A stretch of DNA of 64,000 nucleotides from JAVBLP01 sp052034625 (GTDB taxonomy: Bacteria > Elusimicrobiota > Endomicrobiia > Endomicrobiales > Endomicrobiaceae), in NCBI GenBank assembly GCA_052034625.1, contig JBPOII010000010.1, positions 1-64,000 on the forward strand. The letters are read 5' to 3'. Below, in pieces: positions 1-8,316 of this stretch. Within the stretch, counting starts at the first letter, position 1, and each line of letters begins with the position of its first letter. Below the pieces are notes generated by a model. It did no database searches and was not told the origin of the DNA. It was given only the letters and a program-made list of their open reading frames with translations. Both the position numbers and the translations under genes were made by a program.

Positions 1-1
1 C

Positions 2-1474
2 AGTGGTGTCATTATCTTTATTAATATTTAATGTGCTGAGAGTATTAGACGAAATAATTCCGTCATTAAATATTATATTTGCTCCTTTTGTCCATAAATT
101 TATTGTTCCTTCATCATCATATATAGCATTTGATTTTCCATTCGCTGTATTTCTGTTGAACTCAACATTTTTTGTATTTGCAGTCAAATTCAATGTTCCG
201 GCATTCCATATAGCTCCTCCGCTTGATGAGGCAATATTGAAAGAAAATAATGCACCGTCCTCTATTGTCAATATTCCTGCATTTCCTATCGCTCCGCCAG
301 AGTCCGTAGCAGTATTGGAACTGAATTCAGCCCCCTTACCGATTGTCATTATTGCTTCTTCTTCACCAAGACATATCGCTCCGCCATTCCATGCATTATT
401 GAAAGAAAACTTTGAATCCGTGCCGATCGTCATTGTTGAAGCAACAGTACATATAGCTCCGCCAAAAACTGTAGCAGTATTAGAGGAAAATACCGCTCCG
501 TCCTTTATTGTCATTTTTCCATCATTAAATACCGCACCGCCGTCACCGGTTACGGTATTGGAGCTGAATTCCGCTCTGTCTACGATCGTCATTATTCCGG
601 CATTTAATATAGCTCCGCCTTTACCTCCATTCAGTAATGTCTTATTGAAAGAAAACTTTGAGTCTGAGCCGATCGTCAGTTCTTCAACATTTATAATCGC
701 TCCGCCAAATTTTGCAGCAGTATTGGAACTGAATTCCACACCGTCTCCGATTGTCATTATTCCGATATTTCCTATCGCACCGCCAACCTCCGCAGTATTG
801 AAAGAAATTTTTGAATCTGAGCCGATCCTCAGTTCTCCAAAATTTACAATAGCACCGCCGCCCTCAGCAGTATTGGAACTGAGTTCCACACCGTCTCCGA
901 TTGTCAGTGAACCGGAAGCAACACATATTGCACCGCCGGCCAAGGCATTATTTGAAGTAAATACCGCATTAGAGCTGATTGCTATTCTTACTGAAGAATC
1001 TTCATCATGAACATATATCGCTCCACCGACTTCATGAGCAGTGTTAAATGAAAAAACCGCTCCTGTACCGATTGTAATTGTTGAATTGAAAACAGCCCAT
1101 TTTGCTCCGCCAGCGCCTGCAGTATTGGAACTGAATTCCACACCGTCTCCGATCGTCATTTCTCCGCCATTTCCTATCGCACCGCCGCCCAATGCAGTAT
1201 TGGAGGAAAAGAAAGCTCCGTCTTTTATTGTCATTTTTCCTTCATTCCATATCGCTCCGCCGTAGGATGTTGAAGTATTGAGAGAAAACAATGAGTCCAA
1301 ACCTATTGTCGTTGTTGAACCGGAAGCAGCATATATTGCACCGCCCTTTCCGGCATTATTGGAAGTAAATGACGTTCTAGAACTGATTGTTACTTCTCCG
1401 GTATTATTATATATCGCTCCTCCGGCCCTTGCCTCATTGAAAGAAAACTTTGAATCCGAACCGATTGTCGTTAT
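2..1474 (-). pseudogene. Pmp-like repeat surface protein, distal part (interrupted, runs off left edge)
   Basis: This minus-strand frame is open from the in-frame TGA at 1475 to the window edge; I read every codon and found no further stop. The translation is a tandem run of about 35-residue units built on GGAI and FSSNTA or FSFN, the two hallmarks of the chlamydial polymorphic membrane protein (Pmp) beta-helix repeat. It continues the protein that starts at 2532, in the same frame as the 1475-1801 piece. No start codon with a ribosome binding site is visible after the TGA, so it is probably untranslated unless the stop is read through. The C-terminal autotransporter barrel, if there is one, lies outside the window. 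The repeat assignment is firm; function in adhesion or surface display is inference. Confidence 0.72.
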
Positions 1475-1834
1475 TCACGCAAAACTTAGTATTCCTCCGC
1501 CGTCACCGGTTGCGGTATTGGAACTGAATTCAGCTCTGTCTCCGATTGTCAGTACTCCGGCATTTCCTATCGCTCCGGCAAACCCATCTTCAATATTAGG
1601 ATCCAGCGCCTTATTGAAAGAAAACTTTGAATCCGAACCGATTGTCAGTACTAAAACATTTATAATCGCACCGCCGGCATCCGCAGTATTGGAACTGAAT
1701 TCCACACCGTCTTTGATTGTCAGTACTCCGGCATTTCCTATCGCTCCGGCAGCCAATGCAGCAGTATTAGAGGAAAAGACCGCTCCGTCTTCTATTATCA
1801 TTCCCCCTTCATTCCATATCGCTCCACTATTATG
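1475..1834 (-). pseudogene. Pmp-like repeat protein, middle segment after a frameshift
   Basis: The Pmp-type units (TIGDRAEFSSNTA, GAIGNAGVLTI) resume here in a different frame from the upstream piece. Upstream, the reading frame runs into a non-repeat tail (YIIVERYGMKGE) after GSDS. Shifting frame at about 1834 restores NSGAIWNEGGM, so a short deletion between repeat units caused the frameshift. The segment ends at an in-frame TGA (1475-1477), after which the repeats simply continue in the same frame. The ATG at 1801 lies inside a repeat unit and is not a credible start. This is best read as part of one decayed gene spanning 2-2532. Confidence 0.7.
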
Positions 1835-2532
1835 TAAGAATCCGAACCTATCGTTATTTCTGAATCGGGATTAGCATATATCGCTCCGCCAGCCCCTGAT
1901 TTATTTGAAATAAATACCGCATTAGAACTGATCATTATTGTTACTGTTTCTGTTACTGAACCTTCTTGATGAGTATATATCGCACCGCCGGCATCCGCAG
2001 TATTGGAGGAAAAGGTTACACCTGTGCCAATCATAATTGTTGAACCGGGCATAGCCCCTATAGCACCGCCAAACTTTGCAGTATTGGAGCTGAATTCTAC
2101 CTCGTTTCCTACTGTCAGTTCTCCGAAATTTCCTATTGCACCGCCGGCATCCGCAGTATTGGAGGAAAAGACTACTTTGTTTTCTATTGTCATTTTTCCT
2201 CCATTCCATACCGCTCCGCCAAACCTTGCAGTATTGGAACTGAATTCCACGCCTGAGCCGATTGTCGTTGTTGAACCATCAAAAGCATATATCGCACCAC
2301 CGTCAAAATCCGTTATATTATTTAAGAATATAGTATTTCCTGTTTGTGTGCTGATTATAAGTTCTCCTTTATTACAGAACCATGCACCTGAACTTGTCTC
2401 AACAGCATTATAAAAAGTTCCGGATGTTACAGTTACCGGCGGTATGCCTGGTTCTATTACCAATCTTGCAAAAGAAATATCTGCTAAAAACAATGCGGCA
2501 AAAGCTATTAATACAGCATAAAACTTTTTCAT
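1798..2532 (-). CDS. Pmp-like repeat surface protein, N-terminal fragment with signal peptide (244 aa)
   Basis: The protein starts MKKFYAVLIAFAALFLADISFA, a clean Sec signal peptide with a likely cut after SFA (residue 22). I chose this ATG over one 57 bases upstream because AGGAGAATAAG precedes it. A short leader region is followed by about five Pmp-type units (GGAI, FSSNTA, with TIG-type strands), predicted to form a right-handed beta-helix at the cell surface. The frame is lost at about 1834 and ends at 1798 with a non-repeat tail. A secreted 244-residue truncated product could still be made, but it would lack most repeats and any barrel. The family is known from Chlamydia Pmps and related autotransporters; the role here is inferred. 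Confidence 0.65.
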   Translation of the reverse strand: MKKFYAVLIAFAALFLADISFARLVIEPGIPPVTVTSGTFYNAVETSSGAWFCNKGELIISTQTGNTIFLNNITDFDGGAIYAFDGSTTTIGSGVEFSSNTARFGGAVWNGGKMTIENKVVFSSNTADAGGAIGNFGELTVGNEVEFSSNTAKFGGAIGAMPGSTIMIGTGVTFSSNTADAGGAIYTHQEGSVTETVTIMISSNAVFISNKSGAGGAIYANPDSEITIGSDSYIIVERYGMKGE

Positions 2533-2563
2533 CTTATTCTCCTGATTTTTATTATAAAATAAG

Positions 2564-2591
2564 AAGTGCCAGCTTAAAAAAGCCGGCACTT
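2564..2591. repeat. Inverted repeat upstream of the Pmp-like gene
   Basis: AAGTGCC-A-GCTT and AAGC-C-GGCACTT pair over 12 positions with one mismatch and a four-base loop. On the minus strand it lies about 32 bases before the start codon of the Pmp-like gene, just upstream of a TATAAT sequence. It could be an operator, a terminator of upstream transcription or a 5' leader hairpin. Confidence 0.4.
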
Positions 2592-2843
2592 AGTTTATTT
2601 ATATGGAAAAAGCTTCTTTTTTAAATATAAAATTATTTATATTTCTATATATTATTTTTTTTGTTTCATTTATCATATATAGATTTTATAAAAAATAGAT
2701 ACTTAAATCAAGCAATAAACCTCGCCGAGAAAAGACAAATAATTATAAGACATATGCTTGTGTATAATAATTCTCATAGAAAATCTCAGCCCTTGATAAT
2801 GAATTGATAAAAGGAAAAGAAAAAGTTGTATGCAAGAAATTTA
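2592..2843. other. Intergenic region without a recognisable gene
   Basis: Together with the flanking hairpins this forms the 366-base gap between the Pmp-like gene and the acyl-CoA ligase. It is very AT-rich, has no good ORF and no RNA gene I recognise. Confidence 0.5.
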
Positions 2844-2876
2844 AATAAGGCTACGGTGTTTTACCATAGCCTTATT
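2844..2876 (-). terminator. Hairpin terminator after the acyl-CoA ligase gene
   Basis: A 14-base stem (AATAAGGCTACGGT against ACCATAGCCTTATT, one mismatch) with a five-base loop lies 22 bases beyond the ligase stop codon on the minus strand. An AT-rich but not pure T tract follows. Confidence 0.5.
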
Positions 2877-2898
2877 GATTTAAAAAAACATATTTGTT

Positions 2899-4587
2899 TT
2901 ATTTATTTTCTTCCTTAGAGATATCTTTCTCTCTTATTTCTACTCTGCGGATTTTTCCTGAAATAGTTTTCGGAAGACATTCAACATATTCTATAACTCG
3001 CGGATATTTATAAGGGGCTGTAGTTTTTTTAACATGATTTTGAAGTTCTTTCGTCAATTCATGCGTTCCGGTATATCCCTTAGAAAGTACTATAGTCGCT
3101 TTTACCGCAAAGCCGCGTTCAGGGTCAGGAGTTCCGGTTACGGCACATTCCGTAACGGCAGGATGCTCCATAAGGACGCTTTCAACTTCAAAAGGCCCTA
3201 TGCGATAGCCGGAAGATTTTATGACATCATCCGTACGGCCTACATACCACAAAAATCCCATTTCATCTTTATAGGCAGTATCGCCCGTATGGTAAAGATC
3301 ATCATGCCAGACACTTTTTAACATTTCTTCATCGCGGTAATAACCTGAAAACATCCCGCAAGGCTTACCGCCGCCGGCTTCATCTGTACGTATACATATT
3401 TCTCCGATTACACCCGGGCTGACTTCTTTTCCGTTCTCATCGGCAATTATCATACGGTATCCCGGAGATGGAAGACCCATTGAACCAAGCCTCGGCTGCA
3501 TCCATGGGAAACCCGTCCAGCAGCTAAGTGTAGTTTCGCTCTGTCCGAAACCTTCAAAAATTTTATGATTTGTGCCTTCAAGCCAAACCTTATAAACTTC
3601 AGGATTTAATGCTTCACCCGCTGTTGTGCAATGGTGCAATGAAGAAAGGTCATATTTTTTAAGGTCCTCTTTTATTAAATAGCGGTACATCGTAGGCGGC
3701 GCACAGAAAGTGGTGATCTTATATTTTTCTATTTTTTCAAGGATGTCAGGTGCAGAGAATTTATCAAAATCATACACGAAAATAGCACTTCCGGCAAGCC
3801 ACTGGCTATACATTTTACCCCAAAGACTCTTAAGCCAGCCTGTATCTGAAATAGTTAAATGCAAACCGCCAGGTTCGCAACGATGCCAGAAACAACCTGT
3901 AATTATATGTCCGAGAGGATAAGTATAATCATGCCAGACCATTTTAGGATAACCGGTAGTTCCGGATGAGAAAGCCATAAGCATCATATCACTTTTCTTA
4001 TTATTCCTTTTAACCGGAGTTTCAGGGGCTGCTTCCAAACCGGCATCAAAATCTATCCATTTGTCATTTGGGACTTTACCGCCGAAAACTGCAAGTTTTT
4101 TTATCGTTGGACAGTCAGATAATGCTTCTTCCATTGCTTCCACTACACCGAAACGCGGAGTCGTCAAAAGCATTTTTATAGAACCGGCATTCACTCTGTA
4201 TTCTATATCTTTTTTTGTAAGCAGATAAGTTGCCGGAACGGCTACAGCAGCAATACGGTGAAGACCCATCAATACAGGCCAGTAACGCCAATCTCTTGAC
4301 ATGGTAAGCATTACCATATCACCTTTTCCAATACCCTGAGCTATGAAAAAATTCGCAGCTTTTACGGAAAGGCGGCGTATATCTTCATAGGTGAAACGTT
4401 TTTCTTCCCCTTCATTTGAAACCCATAATAGTGCAAGATCATCAGGCGTCTGCTCTGCCAAAACATCAAGGCAGTCAAAAACAAAATTAAAGTTATCCGG
4501 AACATCGAGTTTATAGTTTTTCTGCAGATCTTCTAAAGTAACAAAATCATCACGATGTCGTTTAGTGAATTTTTCGTATAATGGCAT
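2899..4587 (-). CDS. AMP-forming acyl-CoA synthetase (acetate/medium-chain ligase family)
   Basis: This 562-residue enzyme of the ANL superfamily activates a carboxylic acid as acyl-AMP and then transfers it to CoA. Visible motifs in order: the P-loop FSSGTTGYPK near residue 205, FGQSETT (A5), YHTGD (A7), GRTDDVIKSSGYRIGP (A8 hinge) and PKTISGKIRR with the C-terminal catalytic lysine. Length and motif spacing fit acetyl-CoA synthetase-like and medium-chain (MACS) ligases, and it is complete. The substrate cannot be read from the sequence. It follows an XRE-cupin regulator gene by 74 bases on the same strand, a pairing that suggests the regulator senses the ligase's substrate or product and controls this gene. 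Confidence 0.88.
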   Translation of the reverse strand: MPLYEKFTKRHRDDFVTLEDLQKNYKLDVPDNFNFVFDCLDVLAEQTPDDLALLWVSNEGEEKRFTYEDIRRLSVKAANFFIAQGIGKGDMVMLTMSRDWRYWPVLMGLHRIAAVAVPATYLLTKKDIEYRVNAGSIKMLLTTPRFGVVEAMEEALSDCPTIKKLAVFGGKVPNDKWIDFDAGLEAAPETPVKRNNKKSDMMLMAFSSGTTGYPKMVWHDYTYPLGHIITGCFWHRCEPGGLHLTISDTGWLKSLWGKMYSQWLAGSAIFVYDFDKFSAPDILEKIEKYKITTFCAPPTMYRYLIKEDLKKYDLSSLHHCTTAGEALNPEVYKVWLEGTNHKIFEGFGQSETTLSCWTGFPWMQPRLGSMGLPSPGYRMIIADENGKEVSPGVIGEICIRTDEAGGGKPCGMFSGYYRDEEMLKSVWHDDLYHTGDTAYKDEMGFLWYVGRTDDVIKSSGYRIGPFEVESVLMEHPAVTECAVTGTPDPERGFAVKATIVLSKGYTGTHELTKELQNHVKKTTAPYKYPRVIEYVECLPKTISGKIRRVEIREKDISKEENK

Positions 4588-4661
4588 ATTTACCTTCCTT
4601 AATATATTTGCACAAAGAAATTAATTTCCGGCAAATCTAAATTTCTAAATCAGCTTTATAT

Positions 4662-5213
4662 TTATCCTATTACCACTGCTAAAAACTGCGCCGGGGTATC
4701 GTCGAGAGCCTGCATTGCATGCGGAATAGAAGAATTAAAATACACGCTGTCTCCCGGTTCTAAAATATATTCGGCTTCGGCAATAAAAAATTTCATCCGC
4801 CCTGAAACGAGCCAGTTGAACTCCTGTCCATCATGAGCGTGCAAAGCCGGCTTTTCACTTTTCGGTGCAACAGTAACCATAAAAGGTTCGGCCTTTTTAT
4901 TGCGGAATGTAAATGCAAGATGACTGTATTTATAAGCGGCACGGCGGTCAATATTATATCCCTCTCCTTTGCGTACAATACACCAGTCAGACAAATGCGG
5001 GCTGTCACCGCTCATAATATCAATAACATCAACACCCAATATCCGCGCAGCGTTATACAGAAAAGAAAACGAAAAATCAAGCTCCCCTTTTTCATAAGCG
5101 GCAAGCTGCTCAAGAGTAACTCCGGCTTTTTCGCAAAACTCCTCCGGAGTCAACTCCGCAATACCGCGTAAAGCAGATAAACGGCGTCCTATGTCTTGCA
5201 ATTGTTTTGTCAT
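4662..5213 (-). CDS. XRE-family regulator with C-terminal cupin domain
   Basis: A 183-residue protein with an N-terminal helix-turn-helix (about residues 8-60, with TPEEFCEKAGVTLEQLAAYEKG) and a C-terminal cupin_2 domain (about 105-183, with HAHDGQEFNWLVSG and LEPGDSVYFNSSIPHAM). Such proteins bind DNA through the HTH and a small ligand or metal in the cupin barrel. A good ribosome binding site (AAGGAG) precedes the ATG. It sits just upstream of the acyl-CoA ligase, probably in one operon, and downstream of the RNase H-like gene. Regulation of the ligase and itself is the natural inference. Confidence 0.85.
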   Translation of the reverse strand: MTKQLQDIGRRLSALRGIAELTPEEFCEKAGVTLEQLAAYEKGELDFSFSFLYNAARILGVDVIDIMSGDSPHLSDWCIVRKGEGYNIDRRAAYKYSHLAFTFRNKKAEPFMVTVAPKSEKPALHAHDGQEFNWLVSGRMKFFIAEAEYILEPGDSVYFNSSIPHAMQALDDTPAQFLAVVIG

Positions 5214-5254
5214 TTTATTATCTCCTTATTTGCACAGCTATATTTTAATGCTTT

Positions 5255-6220
5255 TTATACATTGAAATCTTCAAAAAGAAGGAATTCCTGCCAGAGATCG
5301 TAAATATCTTTTTCTATCGCACTTTTCTGCTGTCTTATTGCCATACTATTGGCTTTTGCATATATTATATCAATAACCTCAGAAAAGCCGCTTTTTTTAT
5401 CTGCTACTTTTATTTTAATATATTCGCCATTCTCCGTACCTGCATAATTTGCAACAAAACGCTCTTTTGCATTAATAAATTCTATAAAAGCCAAAGCTTT
5501 ATTTTCAAGTACTGTCAATCTTTTGTTTGGAACATTTGAGGTTTCCCCAGCGGCCTTCTTTGCAAGAGCATCAGCTTCATCGTTTTTAAAATTGCCTGTA
5601 TGGCTTCTTATATGTCTCCATTCTATATCTGTTTTAGCTTTTTTTACAAATTCAGCATACTCTTTCGACAAAGCATTTTTGGGTTTCCATTCTCCGGTAG
5701 CAAACTTTTCTATACCTTGATAATCGTAATTTATTCTTATTTTTGTGATATTATTTTTTTCACACCATTTCAGCGTTTCTATAACTGATTTAAGCTCACC
5801 GCCGAACTGTCTGAACTCGGTATCTATGACAGTTCCCGACAATTTTGCTTTGAGTTTATCTCCCAAATAAATGACAGAGCCATAGCCGGTAACTCCGGAA
5901 ATATATGAACCGTCAACAAAAGCTTCATATATGCCGCTTTCGGCATCATAGACACGGCAGCCGTTAATATTATCCCAAATACTGTTTATCTTTTTTTCAA
6001 TAGCCTCATTATCGCTTTTAAATCTAAGGGAATAAGTATTTTTTGAGGGTTTAAAGTAAAGAGAGGCTTTCCCAAAAGCTTTTCCATTGGAGGAAATGTC
6101 CAGCATAACAAGATAATCCCTGAAACTTTTTTCATCAAAAGAAACTTTTATATCTTTATCCAAAAGTTCTTTTTGAAGTTCTGAGGCTTTTTTTTCAAGC
6201 TCATTTTTATACAAAGTCAT
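5255..6220 (-). CDS. RNase H-like nuclease with extra N- and C-terminal domains
   Basis: A 321-residue protein whose centre (about residues 105-230) is an RNase HI domain that should cut RNA in RNA-DNA hybrids. The catalytic set is present: D in FVDGSY, E in QFGGELKS, D in NYDYQGIEKF, and H and D in HIRSHTG and DEADALAKKA. The first 100 residues form a strand-rich domain (KASLYFKPSKNTYSL) that I do not recognise and that may bind the hybrid. The last 75 residues are also extra. Typical RNase HI is about 150 residues, so this is a long, multi-domain version. It lies upstream of the XRE-cupin gene on the same strand. Confidence 0.8.
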   Translation of the reverse strand: MTLYKNELEKKASELQKELLDKDIKVSFDEKSFRDYLVMLDISSNGKAFGKASLYFKPSKNTYSLRFKSDNEAIEKKINSIWDNINGCRVYDAESGIYEAFVDGSYISGVTGYGSVIYLGDKLKAKLSGTVIDTEFRQFGGELKSVIETLKWCEKNNITKIRINYDYQGIEKFATGEWKPKNALSKEYAEFVKKAKTDIEWRHIRSHTGNFKNDEADALAKKAAGETSNVPNKRLTVLENKALAFIEFINAKERFVANYAGTENGEYIKIKVADKKSGFSEVIDIIYAKANSMAIRQQKSAIEKDIYDLWQEFLLFEDFNV

Positions 6221-6294
6221 TTCCGCAGTCTTTATCCTCTTTTTATTCTTTAAGCAATTATATCAATTTTAACTAGTTTTTAACAAAATTATAT

Positions 6295-6323
6295 TTGACT
6301 GCATCAAAATTATTGGTTAGAAT
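6295..6323 (+). promoter_or_regulatory. Sigma-70-type promoter of the first paralogous membrane protein
   Basis: TTGACT, a 17-base spacer and TAGAAT lie 33 bases upstream of the chosen start codon. The promoter of the paralogue at 8317 has the same hexamers and spacing. Confidence 0.75.
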
Positions 6324-6355
6324 TAACGTAATTTATGAGTATAAAGGAGATATCA

Positions 6356-7033
6356 ATGGCAACAAAAAAGATAACAAATGTTTTTAGCTTAAAGGAAGTA
6401 TTTATGGAAGGCTGGGAAGGTTTTAAAAAAAATGCATATATTCTTATAGGCATTCAAGTTATTATTTCTTTAATTCCAATAATATCTTTCTTGCCTCTTT
6501 CATTTGCTATTGATATATCCCCTTCCCTTGTTTTCATATCTCCTTTGATAATGTTCTTAATTTATGTATTAATGTCTTATTTTATGCTTTCAATGATAAA
6601 AGCTTCATTGATAATATTAAACGGTCAAAAAGCAACTTGGGACATACTTAAGAATGACATGCCGCTTTTCTTAAAATTTTTATGTGTAGCTATACTTTTC
6701 TCGATCATTGTTGCTACCGGAAGTCTGCTTCTTGTAATACCTATGTTCTTTGCTCTTGCAATTTTTTTCCCGGCACAGTACATAATAGTAAATGAAAAAG
6801 ACGCAACTATATCAGGTTCTTTTAAAAAATCGTGGGCAATAACAAAAAACCATTTCATTGAATGCCTTACATTTGTGATTATATGCTCTTTCATCACCTT
6901 TTTGGGTTTGTTCTTATTTGGGATAGGTTTATTTATAGCTGCTCCGATAGTTCTTATAGCGGCCGCTTCGGCATACAAAAAACTTGAAGCCGCTTATTCA
7001 GCAGCGATTCCGGGAACGACAACAGAAGCTTAA
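6356..7033 (+). CDS. Polytopic membrane protein, paralogue of the protein at 8317
   Basis: A 225-residue membrane protein. I start it at 6356 (MATKKITNVF) because AAAGGAGA stands directly before this ATG; an upstream ATG at 6335 would overlap that site. It has about five or six hydrophobic helices. Shared features with the protein at 8317 include GWEGFKKNAYI/GWKGLKNNFFI at the start, a W-D-LKNDM motif, FPAQYI/FPTQYM and a KSW or RSWxIT motif near residue 160. The layout resembles DUF975-type or glycerophosphodiester-phosphodiesterase-type membrane domains, but I cannot assign a function. It is transcribed alone towards the converging rmuC gene. Confidence 0.75.
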   Translation: MATKKITNVFSLKEVFMEGWEGFKKNAYILIGIQVIISLIPIISFLPLSFAIDISPSLVFISPLIMFLIYVLMSYFMLSMIKASLIILNGQKATWDILKNDMPLFLKFLCVAILFSIIVATGSLLLVIPMFFALAIFFPAQYIIVNEKDATISGSFKKSWAITKNHFIECLTFVIICSFITFLGLFLFGIGLFIAAPIVLIAAASAYKKLEAAYSAAIPGTTTEA

Positions 7034-7036
7034 TTA

Positions 7037-8212
7037 TTATTTACTGTCTTCAAGAAGTTCTTTAGGTATCTCTTTCTTTACGGAAGATCCGAGTTCTTTA
7101 AGTTTTTCGGCTCTTCCTATAAGACTGTCGCCTTTTCTTTCAGGGTTTGAAAGCCTTTTGAGTGCATCTTCAGTTTTAGATTTGGCTTTGCCTACAAAAG
7201 TGTCCGCTTCGGCCAGAACATTTATAAAATCCACAAATCTGTCATACAAAAGACCGCCTTGTTTTGCTATCTCTAAAACATTCTTCTTCTGATTTTCTTG
7301 TCTCCAAATATATGCTACTGTTTTCATAGTAGCCATTAAAGAAGATGGTGTTATAATAACTATATTTTTCTTGAAAGCATATTCGCTTATTTTAGGATCG
7401 GCAGTTAATGCAAGCATTGCCGCAGGGTCCAAAGGAATAAACATAAACACATAATCAGGCTGATTTAATGTCGGTAAGTTCTGATAATTTTTTTCCGCAA
7501 GTTCATCAATATGTTTTTTAACGCTTGTTATATGCTCTTTCAAAAAAACTTTTTTTTCTTCTTCATCTTGCGTATTATAATACTTTTCGTATGCGGTAAG
7601 AGAAGTCTTTGAATCTATTACTATATGCTTATCCTCTGGAAGATTAACTATATAATCCGGCATTTTTTTGCCGTCTTCAGTATCTATAGACTGTTGCGCA
7701 ATATAGTGAATGTCTTTTATCATACCTGCGGCTTCAAAAATACGCTCAATACTTATTTCTCCCCATATCCCCTGAATTTTGCTTTCGCCTTTCAACGCTT
7801 CCGCAAGATTATTGGCCTCCTCGCTTACCTGCTTATTAAGTTCCATAAGCCTTTTAAGCTCAGCATTCAGAACTTCTCTCTGTTTAGCTTCATCAAGATG
7901 TATATTTTCCACTTTTGTTTTAAACTCATCTATTTTTTCCTTAAACGGAGAAACGACATTTTCAAGAGCCTGTTTATTAAGCTCGGATATTTTTGAGTTT
8001 TTTTCATCTAAAACTTTAGAGGCTATATTTTCAAACTCGATTTTAAGCATATCCTGTGTTCTTGAGTGTGAATTTAAAGATTCGGTCAAATCTGATATTT
8101 TTTGCTCTTTTGCGGAATTTTCTTTTGAAACAGATAAATATTTAAACACAAGCAATAAAATGCCTGCGGCAAACCCAAGCAGAAAGCTCATAATTATTAT
8201 AACTACGTTCAT
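7037..8212 (-). CDS. rmuC: DNA recombination protein RmuC family
   Basis: A 391-residue protein: an N-terminal membrane anchor (VVIIIMSFLLGFAAGILLLV), a coiled coil (about 25-110) and the RmuC core. Recognisable core blocks are IQGIWGEISIERIFEAAGM, MPDYIVNLPEDKHIVIDSK, PTLNQPDYVFMFIPLDPA and IITPSSLMATMKTVAYIWR. RmuC-family proteins are nuclease-fold proteins reported to limit DNA inversions and rearrangements; the biochemical activity is poorly known. The ATG follows CGGAGGAAAA. It is convergent with the membrane protein ending at 7033 (3-base gap) and diverges from its paralogue at 8317. Confidence 0.9.
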   Translation of the reverse strand: MNVVIIIMSFLLGFAAGILLLVFKYLSVSKENSAKEQKISDLTESLNSHSRTQDMLKIEFENIASKVLDEKNSKISELNKQALENVVSPFKEKIDEFKTKVENIHLDEAKQREVLNAELKRLMELNKQVSEEANNLAEALKGESKIQGIWGEISIERIFEAAGMIKDIHYIAQQSIDTEDGKKMPDYIVNLPEDKHIVIDSKTSLTAYEKYYNTQDEEEKKVFLKEHITSVKKHIDELAEKNYQNLPTLNQPDYVFMFIPLDPAAMLALTADPKISEYAFKKNIVIITPSSLMATMKTVAYIWRQENQKKNVLEIAKQGGLLYDRFVDFINVLAEADTFVGKAKSKTEDALKRLSNPERKGDSLIGRAEKLKELGSSVKKEIPKELLEDSK

Positions 8213-8260
8213 TTTTCCTCCGATTTTTTTAATATTATACTATTTTTGAAGCAATTCTGT

Positions 8261-8289
8261 TTGACTGAAAAAACTTTATTGTGTAGAAT
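8261..8289 (+). promoter_or_regulatory. Sigma-70-type promoter of the second paralogous membrane protein
   Basis: TTGACT, a 17-base spacer and TAGAAT: both hexamers and the spacing equal those of the promoter at 6295-6323, so the two paralogues are probably expressed at similar levels. Confidence 0.75.
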
Positions 8290-8316
8290 TTATTAACTAA
8301 AACAAAGGAGATGCTT

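Noticed and set aside
3..1874. Long plus-strand ORFs (335, 74 and 198 codons) full of IAPP and ALKENFESEPIV-like repeats
   Set aside because: They are antisense to the GGAI/FSSNTA repeats; the minus strand has a signal peptide, a ribosome binding site and a known repeat family.
2..2532. CRISPR-like array of regular repeats
   Set aside because: The repeats encode protein units of about 35 residues, vary in sequence and length and show no unique spacers.
6335..6355. Upstream ATG start of the first membrane protein
   Set aside because: The AAAGGAGA site lies between it and the ATG at 6356, so the downstream start is used.
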